DNA of 42,363 bases from an uncultured Pelagibacteraceae bacterium (GCA_902632515.1 CACPDA010000005.1:1-42363); one strand, 5' to 3'; positions 1 to 7,774 are shown, counted from the stretch's first letter. Notes: generated by a model from the sequence alone, not told the origin. Numbers and translations are program-made.

Positions 1-70
1 TTTTTAAATCATAACTTATATTTTCTAAATTATTGCTTCTTAAAAAAAATTTATCTAATAAATATTTCAT
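1..70 (-). CDS. Possible 5' end of an unrecognised gene, cut by the window edge
   Basis: On the minus strand an ATG at 70 opens a frame that stays open to the window edge (23 codons, beginning MKYLLDKFF). The start lies 3 nt beyond the encoded CCA of the tRNA-Gln gene, so it would be co-transcribed with the tRNA. I do not recognise the family from so short a piece. Chance is a real alternative, because 23 open codons in A+T-rich DNA are weak evidence. Confidence 0.3.
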   Translation of the reverse strand, partial: MKYLLDKFFLRSNNLENISYDLK

Positions 71-73
71 ATT

Positions 74-147
74 TGGCTGGGGCGCTAGGATTCGAACCTA
101 GGATGCAGGTACCAAAAACCCGTGCCTTACCGCTTGGCTACGCCCCA
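74..147 (-). tRNA. tRNA-Gln (anticodon TTG)
   Basis: The minus strand reads as a full cloverleaf. The acceptor stem TGGGGCG pairs perfectly with CGCCCCA. The anticodon stem CGGGT/ACCTG encloses the loop TTTTGGT, giving anticodon TTG. The T arm contains GGTTCGAATCC. A discriminator G is followed by an encoded CCA (76-74). The sequence closely resembles the known bacterial tRNA-Gln. It lies 33 nt downstream of ispE on the same strand and may share its transcript. Confidence 0.97.
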
Positions 148-180
148 ATAATAAGTTCCTATAACATAAAAAAATAAAAT

Positions 181-990
181 TTATATAGTTTTTGAACTAA
201 TACACCAATATTTTTTATGATCTTTATTAAACTGTTTTTGAGCCATATCACATTGTCTTTTTGATGCATAGTAAGCAATAAAAGCAGATCCAGATCCTGA
301 CATTCTTACGAAAATTGGTTTTTTTAAATTTTTTAAGTAAAATTTTATTTTATTCAAAATTGGATACTTTGAAGAGGCAATTTTTTCCAATGAATTATTT
401 GTTTTTTCTCAAATAATCTAAACTGAACATATTTTTTTTAGGATTAGAAAACTTTGCATTATCAAATTTCTTAACATATGAATAAATTTCTTTAGTAGAA
501 CAACCAATTTCAGGTTTAACAACTAAAGTAAAAAGTTTTTTACAATTTCTATACCTTTTAATTTTTTTTTCAGAAGTTAAGATAGAATTAGTTGAGTCCA
601 ATCCTAAGATAACATCTGAACCAACATTTTCCGCAATTTCTGATATTTGTTTTGCTTTTAATTTGATAATTTTTTTTTTTATGAAATATTTTAAAATATT
701 AGCTGCATTCATTGAGCCACCTCCTAAACCTGATTTTTTTGATGTATTAATTTTTTTTTATCCAACAACTCAAGTAATTTTGATACCGTATTTTTAGATT
801 TGATATTTTTAGAAAATTTTCCACTAAATATTATACTATGATTTTTTGATCTTATCTTTTTTATAAAAATTAAATCATGAAGTTCTATAAATGCAATTAA
901 GCTTTCAATCTTATGTAATTTACCATTTTTACCAAGAATATTTAAAGCTAAATTAATTTTAGCATTCGATTTAATTTTAGTTAAATTCAT
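181..990 (-). pseudogene. ispE: ispE, 4-diphosphocytidyl-2-C-methyl-D-erythritol kinase, broken by two frameshifts
   Basis: IspE is the GHMP-family kinase of the MEP isoprenoid pathway; it phosphorylates CDP-methylerythritol. Three adjoining minus-strand frames together give about 268 residues, near family length. 990-724 carries the N-terminus (KINLALNILGKNG). 712-395 carries the ATP-binding loop SGLGGGSMNAA and an IspE-like VGSDV segment. 390-181 carries the C-terminal GHMP motif MSGSGSAFIAYY. The first shift falls at an A9 run (plus-strand T at 751-759): ten or seven A would restore DKKKINTSKKSGLGGGS. The second falls between 394 and 407, at an A6 run followed by CAAA, where removing one A restores the frame into NNSLEKIASS, the usual 'NDLE' region. 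The pathway is essential unless another copy exists, and ispH is intact here, so sequencing error or transcriptional slippage is at least as likely as true decay. Identification is firm; functional status is open. Confidence 0.88.
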
Positions 991-993
991 AAT

Positions 994-2679
994 TCAAGAG
1001 TTTTGAGGACCATTAAGAAATTTATTTTTTATTTTTTTAATCATTTCTTTTTCAACATCTTCCATTTCAAGAACATTTTTCCAAAAATATCTCGCTTGTA
1101 TCTTTCGATCAAGTTTCCATAATATATCCCCATAATGATCATTAACTATTGGATCATCAGGCATTAGTTCGACAGCTTTTTTTAAATATTTTTCTGCTTG
1201 GGAAAAATTATCAATAAGATAGTAAGCCCATCCTAAAGAATCAATAATATAAGGATCATTTGATTGACGTGAATAAGCTGTTTCTAACATCTTTATAGCT
1301 TCCTCAATTTTATAATCTCTCTCTAACCATGAGTACGCTAAATAATTTAATACATAAGCATCATCTGGATCTATTTCTAAAGATTTCAGTAAATCTTTAT
1401 CTGCGTTTATATAGTCTCCTTTCCTTTCATAGCTACCACCTCTCCTATAAAGAAGATCTGATTTGATATTTGAATTATTAACAAGGCCTTGAATGACAAG
1501 AGAGTAATATTTAATTGCATTATCGTAATCTTTAGAACTTTTGTAAAAATTTGCTAAGTCAAATATCATTTTATTATTCGGCTCATCGATCTTATCAAAT
1601 TCAGAGGAGATAAAATTTAAAGACTCCAATTTATTTTTTTGTTTTCCGATAATTTGAGCTTCTTTTTTTTTACGATACCAAAAATAAAAAATATCTTCTC
1701 TACTAAAATTTTTCAATATTTTTTGTGATTTTTTGTAATCTTCATTATAATAATAATTTTCAGCTATCAAAGATAAATTGTATATAAACTCTGGATTTAA
1801 GTAATTAGATAAGTATAAAAAAAAATTTGATCTTTTGAAATTATCTTGAGACGAATATAAATTTGAAATTAAAAATAAAAATTCACTTACAACATGATTA
1901 TGATTTTGACATGAGAATATTTTTTTAAATTTTTTGAAATTCTGATTTTCTATCCAATGTTTCCCCTGGGATAAAAGTAATGTTGAGTTAATGTAATTAA
2001 TATCAGATGTTATCTGTTTAGCTTCATTAAAATTATAATTTTGAATTAAATAACTTAAATAGAAAAAAATATATCTAGAATAATCTGACTCATTTTTATT
2101 CATAAGGTTCAAGAAGTAATTATTTGTTTTTGGATCGCTTAAATAACATCTTTGAAATGTTTCGGCTATAAATGATAAATTTCCAAAATCCTTTTTTTCA
2201 TCAATTATTTTTTTTTCTTTAAAAACATAAATATATTGTTTTAATGTCTCTAAAATCACAGAGTTAAATCTGTCATTTTCTATGAATTTAAAAGCACTAT
2301 TCAAATTTTTATATGCACTATCAAGATTATTATTTTTTAGATCTTTTATAATCAGTAATAAATAAGCATCAAAAAAATTTATATTTTTTTTATCTTTATT
2401 TTTATAGATTATATCTATTGCTTGAGTAACTTTTTTTTCTAACACTAAACTTGTTACAAATCTTTTGAGGTAAGGATTGTGCGTCTCTAATAAATCTTTT
2501 GAGGAATTGAAAAATTTAAGGGCCTCTGAATTATCTCTGTTCTCAAAAGCGACTATTCCCGAAAAATAATTTGATAAATCTTTTGAATTAAAATTATCAA
2601 AACTTATACTTTTAGAATATAAAGGAGTTTGATAAAATATTAAGGAAATAAGAAAATATTTAAAAATTTTATTAAACAT
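994..2679 (-). CDS. Exported TPR-repeat protein
   Basis: The 561-residue protein begins with a hydrophobic signal-like segment (residues 6-22) followed by a polar mature start, so it is probably exported to the periplasm. The body is alpha-helical. The C-terminal half carries recognisable tetratricopeptide units, for example YRRGGSYERKGDY, DADKDLLKSLEIDPDDAYV-like and WAYYLIDNFSQAEKYLKKAV. TPR domains mediate protein-protein contacts; no enzymatic motif is seen. It lies 3 nt upstream of ispE on the same strand. TPR proteins next to ispE are common in alphaproteobacteria, from family knowledge. The specific partner is unknown. It is divergent from the UDG gene with only 11 nt between start codons. 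Confidence 0.85.
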   Translation of the reverse strand: MFNKIFKYFLISLIFYQTPLYSKSISFDNFNSKDLSNYFSGIVAFENRDNSEALKFFNSSKDLLETHNPYLKRFVTSLVLEKKVTQAIDIIYKNKDKKNINFFDAYLLLIIKDLKNNNLDSAYKNLNSAFKFIENDRFNSVILETLKQYIYVFKEKKIIDEKKDFGNLSFIAETFQRCYLSDPKTNNYFLNLMNKNESDYSRYIFFYLSYLIQNYNFNEAKQITSDINYINSTLLLSQGKHWIENQNFKKFKKIFSCQNHNHVVSEFLFLISNLYSSQDNFKRSNFFLYLSNYLNPEFIYNLSLIAENYYYNEDYKKSQKILKNFSREDIFYFWYRKKKEAQIIGKQKNKLESLNFISSEFDKIDEPNNKMIFDLANFYKSSKDYDNAIKYYSLVIQGLVNNSNIKSDLLYRRGGSYERKGDYINADKDLLKSLEIDPDDAYVLNYLAYSWLERDYKIEEAIKMLETAYSRQSNDPYIIDSLGWAYYLIDNFSQAEKYLKKAVELMPDDPIVNDHYGDILWKLDRKIQARYFWKNVLEMEDVEKEMIKKIKNKFLNGPQNS

Positions 2680-2690
2680 AATTATATTTT

Positions 2691-3410
2691 ATGACTAAAA
2701 AGAATTTAAATCAAAACTCCAAATTTATTCAAAAATTAATTAATACTTTTGAGCCTGATTATACTTTTAGCGAAAAACCAATTAATAGACTTGTTACACC
2801 ACAAAACGCTCAACCAAAGAATATTTTAGATAAAGCTCTCAAATTATCAGAGCTCAAAAAAAAAATTAATTCAATTGAAAATTGTATTTTGAAAAAAAAC
2901 TCGAAAAATTTAATTATGGGCGACGGAAATGTAAATAGCCCTATTATGTTTATTGGAGAAGCTCCTGGGGAAAAAGATGATAGTTCTGGTTTACTTTTTC
3001 AGGGTGAAGTAGGTAATCTTTTAAATAAGATGCTACTTGCAATCGATATCAAAATAGAGAATGTATATTTAGCTTACTCGATTAATTTCAGAACACCTGA
3101 GGACAGAAAACCAACATCTCAAGAAATAAAACGTTACTCATTATTTCTTAAGGAACATATTTCAATAATAAATCCTGCAATTATTGTCTTAATGGGAAGT
3201 ACAGCTATGGAGTCAATTATCGGTTTTAATAATAAAATTACCGATGAGAGAGGAAATTGGAAAGAAATAATACTTAAAAATAAAACTTACCCAATTATGA
3301 TAACTTTTAGTCCTTCTTATCTACTCAGATTTCCAGAATATAAAAAATATTCATGGGAAGACTTAAAAAAGATTAAACAAAAAATTAAAGATCTAAGTAT
3401 CAAATTTTAA
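2691..3410 (+). CDS. Family-4-like uracil-DNA glycosylase, iron-sulfur ligands lost
   Basis: UDG-superfamily enzymes remove uracil from DNA as the first step of base-excision repair. The glycosylase domain starts near residue 75: GEAPGEKDD near residues 89-97 matches motif 1 of family 4, followed by LLFQGEVGNLL (usually PFVGRAGxLL), the NFRTPEDRKPT region, VLMGSTAM, and SPSYLLRFPEYKKYSW as motif 2. Two departures stand out. Family 4 normally has four cysteines binding a 4Fe-4S cluster, but this protein has one cysteine in total (about residue 65), with Asn and Tyr where the CRP and EExxxC cysteines are expected. The His of motif 2 (HPAYLLR) is Ser. The first 70 residues are low-complexity. 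Its stop overlaps the rnhB start by 1 nt (TAATG). Membership of the fold is clear; uracil-excision activity is uncertain. Confidence 0.85.
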   Translation: MTKKNLNQNSKFIQKLINTFEPDYTFSEKPINRLVTPQNAQPKNILDKALKLSELKKKINSIENCILKKNSKNLIMGDGNVNSPIMFIGEAPGEKDDSSGLLFQGEVGNLLNKMLLAIDIKIENVYLAYSINFRTPEDRKPTSQEIKRYSLFLKEHISIINPAIIVLMGSTAMESIIGFNNKITDERGNWKEIILKNKTYPIMITFSPSYLLRFPEYKKYSWEDLKKIKQKIKDLSIKF

Positions 3411-3982
3411 TGAAAACTATTGCTGGAGTTGATGAAGTAGGAAGAGGAAGTTTAATTGGGCCAGTTTATGCTGCGGCGGTAATACTTAATAAATCAATCA
3501 ATACAAAAATATTAAAAGACTCAAAAAAATTAGCAAAATCAAGAAGAGAAAATTTAGCTAAATATATCAAAAAAAACTCTATGTGGGCAGTTGGCAAAGC
3601 TTCGGTCAAAGAAATTGAGGAAATTAATATTTTACATGCGAGTTTACTGGCAATGGAAAGAGCAATTATCAAATTAAAAAAAAAACCTTCTATTGTGCTA
3701 GTAGATGGTAATAAACAGCCAAATATCAAAAATTACAAAATTATCTCAATAATAAAAGGAGACCAAAAAATACCCTCTATTTCTGCCGCTTCAATAATTG
3801 CTAAGGTTACACGAGATAAGATGATTTCTAACTTAGGAAAAAAATTTAGGGGCTATTGCTGGGAAAAAAATTACGGCTATGGAACAAAACAACATTTAAA
3901 AGCAATAAAAAAATTTGGAAAGACTATTCACCATAGAAAAAATTTTTCACCTATAAAAAATAGCTTTAAAGTTTCACGTTAA
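3410..3982 (+). CDS. rnhB: Ribonuclease HII
   Basis: RNase HII cleaves 5' of ribonucleotides embedded in duplex DNA, starting ribonucleotide-excision repair. The 190-residue protein opens with GVDEVGRGSLIGPVYAAAVIL, the family signature with the metal-binding Asp-Glu pair at residues 7-8. A further Asp lies in VLVDGNK, and SAASIIAKVTRD carries the remaining carboxylate. The GYGTKQHLKAIKKFG motif and HHRKNFSP tail are also typical. Length is normal for a minimal RNase HII. It directly follows the UDG gene and precedes ccrM after a 107-nt gap; rnhB next to ccrM is a familiar alphaproteobacterial order. Confidence 0.97.
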   Translation: MKTIAGVDEVGRGSLIGPVYAAAVILNKSINTKILKDSKKLAKSRRENLAKYIKKNSMWAVGKASVKEIEEINILHASLLAMERAIIKLKKKPSIVLVDGNKQPNIKNYKIISIIKGDQKIPSISAASIIAKVTRDKMISNLGKKFRGYCWEKNYGYGTKQHLKAIKKFGKTIHHRKNFSPIKNSFKVSR

Positions 3983-4024
3983 AACACAAGATATTGTTAT
4001 TAATGAAAATCTATACACAAATAC

Positions 4025-4072
4025 GATTCAAATAATTCAATCCTAGGTTGACCCTAGAATCTTTTTAGAGTC
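4025..4072 (+). promoter_or_regulatory. Cluster of three GANTC sites upstream of ccrM
   Basis: GATTC at 4025-4029, GAATC at 4057-4061 and GAGTC at 4068-4072 are all matches to GANTC, the sequence methylated by CcrM enzymes. They fall within 48 bp directly upstream of the methyltransferase gene, in the longest intergenic gap nearby. The last site overlaps the predicted -10 box and the middle one lies in the promoter spacer. Methylation-dependent self-control is inferred, by analogy with Caulobacter ccrM, which has GANTC sites in its promoter region. Confidence 0.6.
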
Positions 4073-4076
4073 TAAT
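4048..4076 (+). promoter_or_regulatory. Predicted ccrM promoter
   Basis: TTGACC (4048-4053) and TCTAAT (4071-4076) are separated by exactly 17 nt, a near-consensus sigma-70 arrangement. The expected start point is near 4083, leaving a leader of about 7 nt before the ATG at 4090 with no Shine-Dalgarno sequence. The -35 box sits inside an inverted repeat, CTAGG (4043-4047) and CCTAG (4053-4057), which could be an operator. Confidence 0.6.
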
Positions 4077-4089
4077 TTGTTTTTACAAA

Positions 4090-5169
4090 ATGAATTTAAA
4101 TCTAAAAAATAATTTAATTAATGGAAATAGTTTAAAAGAACTTAAAAAAATTCCTGATGAAACTTTCGATTTAATTTTTGCAGATCCACCTTATAATTTA
4201 CAACTAAAAAGTGAACTTACAAGACCAGATATGACTAAAGTTGAAGCTGTAAATGACAAATGGGATAAATTTAAAAATTTCAAAAAGTATGATGACTTTA
4301 CTTATTCATGGTTAACAGAATGTAAAAGAATACTAAAAAAAAATGGAGCTATTTGGGTAATTGGTAGTTATCATAATATTTTTAGAGTTGGATCAGCTAT
4401 TCAAAATTTAGGTTTTTGGATTTTAAATGATGTTATTTGGAATAAAAAAAATCCTATGCCTAATTTTAGAGGTACGCGTTTTACGAATGCTCATGAAACT
4501 TTGATTTGGGCTTCTAAATCTGAAAAGTCAAAATATACATTTAACTATCAATCTTTAAAGTGTTTAAATGACGATCTTCAAATGAGATCTACCTGGGAAT
4601 TACCAATTTGTAATGGCTCAGAGAGACTTAAAAAAAACGGTAAAAAAGTCCATTCTACACAAAAGCCAGAGGCATTACTTCATAGAATTTTATTAGCAAC
4701 AACAAATAAAAACGATCTAGTTTTAGATCCTTTTTTAGGTTCTGGAACCACAGCAACAGTTGCTAAAAAATTAGGGCGAAACTATTACGGAATTGAAAAA
4801 GAATATTCCTACTTCAAGGCTGCTGAACAAAGATTAAAAAAAATAAAACCTATAGAAGATGATTACTTAGATACTCTTCAAAACAATAGATCTAAAACAA
4901 GAATACCTTTTGGTTCCTTAGTTGAATTAGGAATAATTAAACCAGGCACAACTATTTTTGATAATAAGAAAAAAATAAGTGCAAAAATAATGGCTGATGG
5001 CAGTATCAAACATGCTCAGACGGAGGGCTCAATTCATAAAGTGGCTGCAAAAATCCTAGGTGCAGAAAGCTGCAATGGATGGACTTATTGGCATTACAAA
5101 TTAGGAAGTAACTTTGTACCAATAGATAATTTAAGACAAAAATTTCTAGTTAGTAAAAGCTATCTATAA
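4090..5169 (+). CDS. ccrM: CcrM-type adenine DNA methyltransferase (GANTC)
   Basis: Beta-class N6-adenine methyltransferase of 359 residues, close to Caulobacter CcrM (358). The catalytic motif DPPY is at residues 32-35, inside DLIFADPPYNLQL. The S-adenosylmethionine-binding motif DPFLGSGTT comes later (about 213-221) after HSTQKPEALL, which is the beta-class order. The C-terminal 90 residues (RIPFGSLVELGIIKPGT, then GSIHKVAAK and CNGWTYWH) match the extra domain found in CcrM enzymes and not in most restriction methyltransferases. No restriction endonuclease gene is adjacent, so it is a solitary enzyme. In alphaproteobacteria CcrM methylates hemimethylated GANTC after replication and links gene expression to the cell cycle. 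Its 3' end overlaps the convergent monooxygenase gene by 10 nt. Confidence 0.95.
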   Translation: MNLNLKNNLINGNSLKELKKIPDETFDLIFADPPYNLQLKSELTRPDMTKVEAVNDKWDKFKNFKKYDDFTYSWLTECKRILKKNGAIWVIGSYHNIFRVGSAIQNLGFWILNDVIWNKKNPMPNFRGTRFTNAHETLIWASKSEKSKYTFNYQSLKCLNDDLQMRSTWELPICNGSERLKKNGKKVHSTQKPEALLHRILLATTNKNDLVLDPFLGSGTTATVAKKLGRNYYGIEKEYSYFKAAEQRLKKIKPIEDDYLDTLQNNRSKTRIPFGSLVELGIIKPGTTIFDNKKKISAKIMADGSIKHAQTEGSIHKVAAKILGAESCNGWTYWHYKLGSNFVPIDNLRQKFLVSKSYL

Positions 5170-6299
5170 ATTTTTCCAAGATAACTTTCTAAAAATTTTC
5201 TGTTTTTTAACAATTTTTTTAAAAAAAAATCTCTTAAAAGCTTTGTTACAGGGTTAGACAAATGAAAGGCAAATTGATTAAATTTTGATCTAGAATTAAC
5301 CATTTTTGTTTTATTCACTCTTATTCTAAAAAAATCTTTTTCTGAATTATTTATTATATTCTCAAATAATTCATAGGCACCCTCTATTGATTGAGATGCG
5401 CCTTGAGCAAAGGATGGTGGAAACGCAAAAAAAGCATCACCTATAAAATGAATATTATTATTTTTTATTTTTAAAAAATCATTACTTACAAATACTGGAA
5501 ATATTTTTAAATTTTTGATTTCATTTAAAAATTCTTTAATTTCTAAAGGAGCTTTGTTTAAAATCTTTTTAATAAAATTTGTATTATCAAATAATGAGTA
5601 ATTTTTTAGTTCATTTTTAGAAAGATTATATTTCATTATTCCTACAAAATTTAAATCTCCATTTGGATTTACAGGATAAATTACCAAATGAAAATCAGAT
5701 CCCAAAAACAATGAAATATTCTTACAATCAATTTTTTGAGAATTGGGCATTGTACCTCTTATAGCTAGTGTTTTATTGTATCTAGGTTGAATTTTATTGT
5801 TTGAGACAAGACTTCTACTTTTTGAAAAAACTCCGTCTGATATAATCAAATAATCACATTCAAAAGTTTTATTGTTTTCAAAAGTGAGTTTGATTGTATG
5901 GTTTTCGTGATCTATTTTTGAGATACTATGATTAGTTTCAATTAAACCCTCTAAGTCTTTTTTTAAAAAACTTATTAAGTCAGACCTTTTTAAAGTAGTA
6001 TACTTACATTCTTCCGAATTAAAGACGGAAACATTCAAATCACAAATTCTTTTTAAATTTTTAATTGAGTAAAAGCTTATTTTATCAGGATTAAATCTTT
6101 TATTATATTCAAATTTATTAAATTCAATTTTGTTTAAAAGCCTTACACTATTTACTGATAACTGAATTCCATAACTCTCCTCAGATCCAATTAATTTATT
6201 TTTTTCGAAAACTTTAATTTCATAATTTGAATTACGCTTAAATAAATTAGCTATAAATAGACCAGAAATGCCAGCTCCAATAATTGCAATTTTTTTCAT
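5160..6299 (-). CDS. FAD-dependent monooxygenase (UbiH / salicylate-hydroxylase-like)
   Basis: Class A flavoprotein monooxygenase of 379 residues. The N-terminal Rossmann motif is IGAGISGLFIANLF with VFEKN ending the second strand. GIQLSVNSVRLL matches the region following the dinucleotide fold in salicylate-hydroxylase-like enzymes. The middle has ISDGVFSKSR (the DG motif). The second FAD motif is FIGDAFFAFPPSFAQGASQSIEGA. These enzymes hydroxylate aromatic substrates using NAD(P)H and oxygen. In an organism with few such genes a ubiquinone ring hydroxylase is a reasonable guess, but the substrate cannot be read from sequence. It starts where mutY ends (1-nt overlap), so the two form an operon. 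Confidence 0.8.
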   Translation of the reverse strand: MKKIAIIGAGISGLFIANLFKRNSNYEIKVFEKNKLIGSEESYGIQLSVNSVRLLNKIEFNKFEYNKRFNPDKISFYSIKNLKRICDLNVSVFNSEECKYTTLKRSDLISFLKKDLEGLIETNHSISKIDHENHTIKLTFENNKTFECDYLIISDGVFSKSRSLVSNNKIQPRYNKTLAIRGTMPNSQKIDCKNISLFLGSDFHLVIYPVNPNGDLNFVGIMKYNLSKNELKNYSLFDNTNFIKKILNKAPLEIKEFLNEIKNLKIFPVFVSNDFLKIKNNNIHFIGDAFFAFPPSFAQGASQSIEGAYELFENIINNSEKDFFRIRVNKTKMVNSRSKFNQFAFHLSNPVTKLLRDFFLKKLLKNRKFLESYLGKIYR

Positions 6300-7285
6300 T
6301 AATTATTCTCTAAATATTGAACAACTTTTTTTGTAAATGATGGCAACATATAACTATTCAGTTTTTTTTTGTCTATCCAATAAGGTGATCTGAATTTTTG
6401 ATAATCTTTTGAATACTGAATTTTTATATTCATATTCATATTAGACATTTTAAAATTTAGATTTTCATTAAAATTTTTAGGATTTGTAAGTTCTTTCATA
6501 GGAAATATTGACAAATTTTTCAAAAAATTAAACTTAGTATTTTTAATTAATAAATATCTTTGATTTTTTTTATAAACTTTAAGAATAAAATATTTATTTT
6601 TATTTTTATTTTTATTTAAATTCTTTACTAAAATAAAATCTTTCATTTTATAGGATTTACAATTTTTTGAGATGGGACATTGATTACATATTGGATTTTT
6701 TGGTTTACATATTAAAGCTCCCAACTCCATTAAAGCTTGAGCATAATCACTTGATCTTGAAGTAGTTCCAAATATAATTTTTTTATGTGTGAGGCTATCT
6801 TTTTGAATTTCTTCATCTTTTTTTAAATAAAGATATCTTTTTAAAACTCTCTCAATATTTCCATCTAAAGGAATATAAGGCTTATTAAATGCAATAGCTA
6901 AAATTGCACTAGCAGTATAATTTCCAATACCAGGAAGTGTGATCAAATTTTTGAAATTATTGGGTAGTTTGCCATTAAAACTTTTTATGACAATTTGTGC
7001 AGTTTTTTTTAGATTTCTTACTCTAGAATAATATCCAAGACCTTCCCAAAGCTTTATTAATTTTTTTTCATTAACTTTTGCAAGTAAATCCATGGATGGT
7101 ATTTCTCTAATAAATCTATTAAAAAAAGGAATTACAGTTACAACTTGAGTTTGTTGTAACATAAATTCACTTATTAATGTGTAATATTGTTTCTTTTGAA
7201 GAGAAACTTTTTTTCGCCATGGTAAAGATCTTTTGTTTAAATCGTACCATTTAAGAATTTTTTTTGTTATTATCTTTTCTTTCAT
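6299..7285 (-). CDS. mutY: A/G-specific adenine glycosylase MutY
   Basis: MutY removes adenine mispaired with 8-oxoguanine. The first residues, KILKWYDLNKRSLPWR, match the family start, so I place initiation at the ATG at 7285 (328 aa) rather than an in-frame position upstream at 7330. SEFMLQQTQV holds the catalytic Glu, LPGIGNYTASAI is the helix-hairpin-helix motif, and PLDGNIERVL holds the catalytic Asp. CKPKNPICNQCPISKNC gives the four cluster cysteines (C-x6-C-x2-C-x5-C). After a Lys-Asn repeat linker the C-terminal NUDIX-like domain, which recognises 8-oxoG, is present but diverged. The start codon abuts that of dciA head to head. Confidence 0.96.
   Translation of the reverse strand: MKEKIITKKILKWYDLNKRSLPWRKKVSLQKKQYYTLISEFMLQQTQVVTVIPFFNRFIREIPSMDLLAKVNEKKLIKLWEGLGYYSRVRNLKKTAQIVIKSFNGKLPNNFKNLITLPGIGNYTASAILAIAFNKPYIPLDGNIERVLKRYLYLKKDEEIQKDSLTHKKIIFGTTSRSSDYAQALMELGALICKPKNPICNQCPISKNCKSYKMKDFILVKNLNKNKNKNKYFILKVYKKNQRYLLIKNTKFNFLKNLSIFPMKELTNPKNFNENLNFKMSNMNMNIKIQYSKDYQKFRSPYWIDKKKLNSYMLPSFTKKVVQYLENN
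6596..6617. repeat. Hexanucleotide tandem repeat in mutY
   Basis: The plus strand shows A residues every 6 nt separated by T5 runs, about 3.7 copies of ATTTTT. On the coding strand it encodes alternating Lys-Asn (KNKNKNK) between the catalytic and NUDIX-like domains of MutY. Gain or loss of a unit would change the linker by two residues without shifting the frame. Confidence 0.8.
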
Positions 7286-7774
7286 ATGCGTTATAAAAAT
7301 AATACTAAGCAGAGATTTAAAACCATTCAAGGTTTAAGATCCCTTAAGGACACTTTGCCAAAAAATATTAAAAAAGTAATTAATAATAGAGGTCAAGTTT
7401 ACTCTGAAACATTAAATAACTGGAAACTTATTGCGGGAGAAGATCTTTTCAATGTTTGTTATCCAAAATCATTCAAGAATTCAAATAGATTTGGAGTTAG
7501 CACTTTATTAGTTATGGTTAAAAGAGGTCATGAAGTAGATTTAGAATATTCGAAAAAAGAAATTTTGGATAGGATGAATAATTTTTTTGGGAGAATGGTT
7601 GTAGAAAAAATCAAATTTACTAGTTTTGAGGAAGATAAAAATAATTTTGTGCACGCAAAGCCCTTAAAAAGAAATGTGACAAAAAATAAATATCAAGATA
7701 AAATTGATGATGTTAAAAATGAGAAAATTAAAAAATCATTAATAGAATTAACTAAAGTATTTAAAGAAAGATGA
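7286..7774 (+). CDS. dciA: DUF721 / DciA-like protein (predicted replicative helicase loader)
   Basis: The 162-residue protein contains a DUF721 domain at about residues 15-110: RSLKDTLPKNIKKVINNRG, then ETLNNWKLIAGEDLFNVCYP, then STLLVMVKRGHEVDLEY and ILDRMNNFFG. DciA proteins of this family help load the DnaB helicase in bacteria lacking DnaC-type loaders. The C-terminal 50 residues are charged and low-complexity. It is first in the mutY-|dciA-dsbA-smc block typical of alphaproteobacteria, which supports the call. Its ATG is the other half of CATATG shared with mutY, so it has no leader of its own outside mutY. It overlaps the dsbA-like start by 4 nt. Confidence 0.8.
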   Translation: MRYKNNTKQRFKTIQGLRSLKDTLPKNIKKVINNRGQVYSETLNNWKLIAGEDLFNVCYPKSFKNSNRFGVSTLLVMVKRGHEVDLEYSKKEILDRMNNFFGRMVVEKIKFTSFEEDKNNFVHAKPLKRNVTKNKYQDKIDDVKNEKIKKSLIELTKVFKER

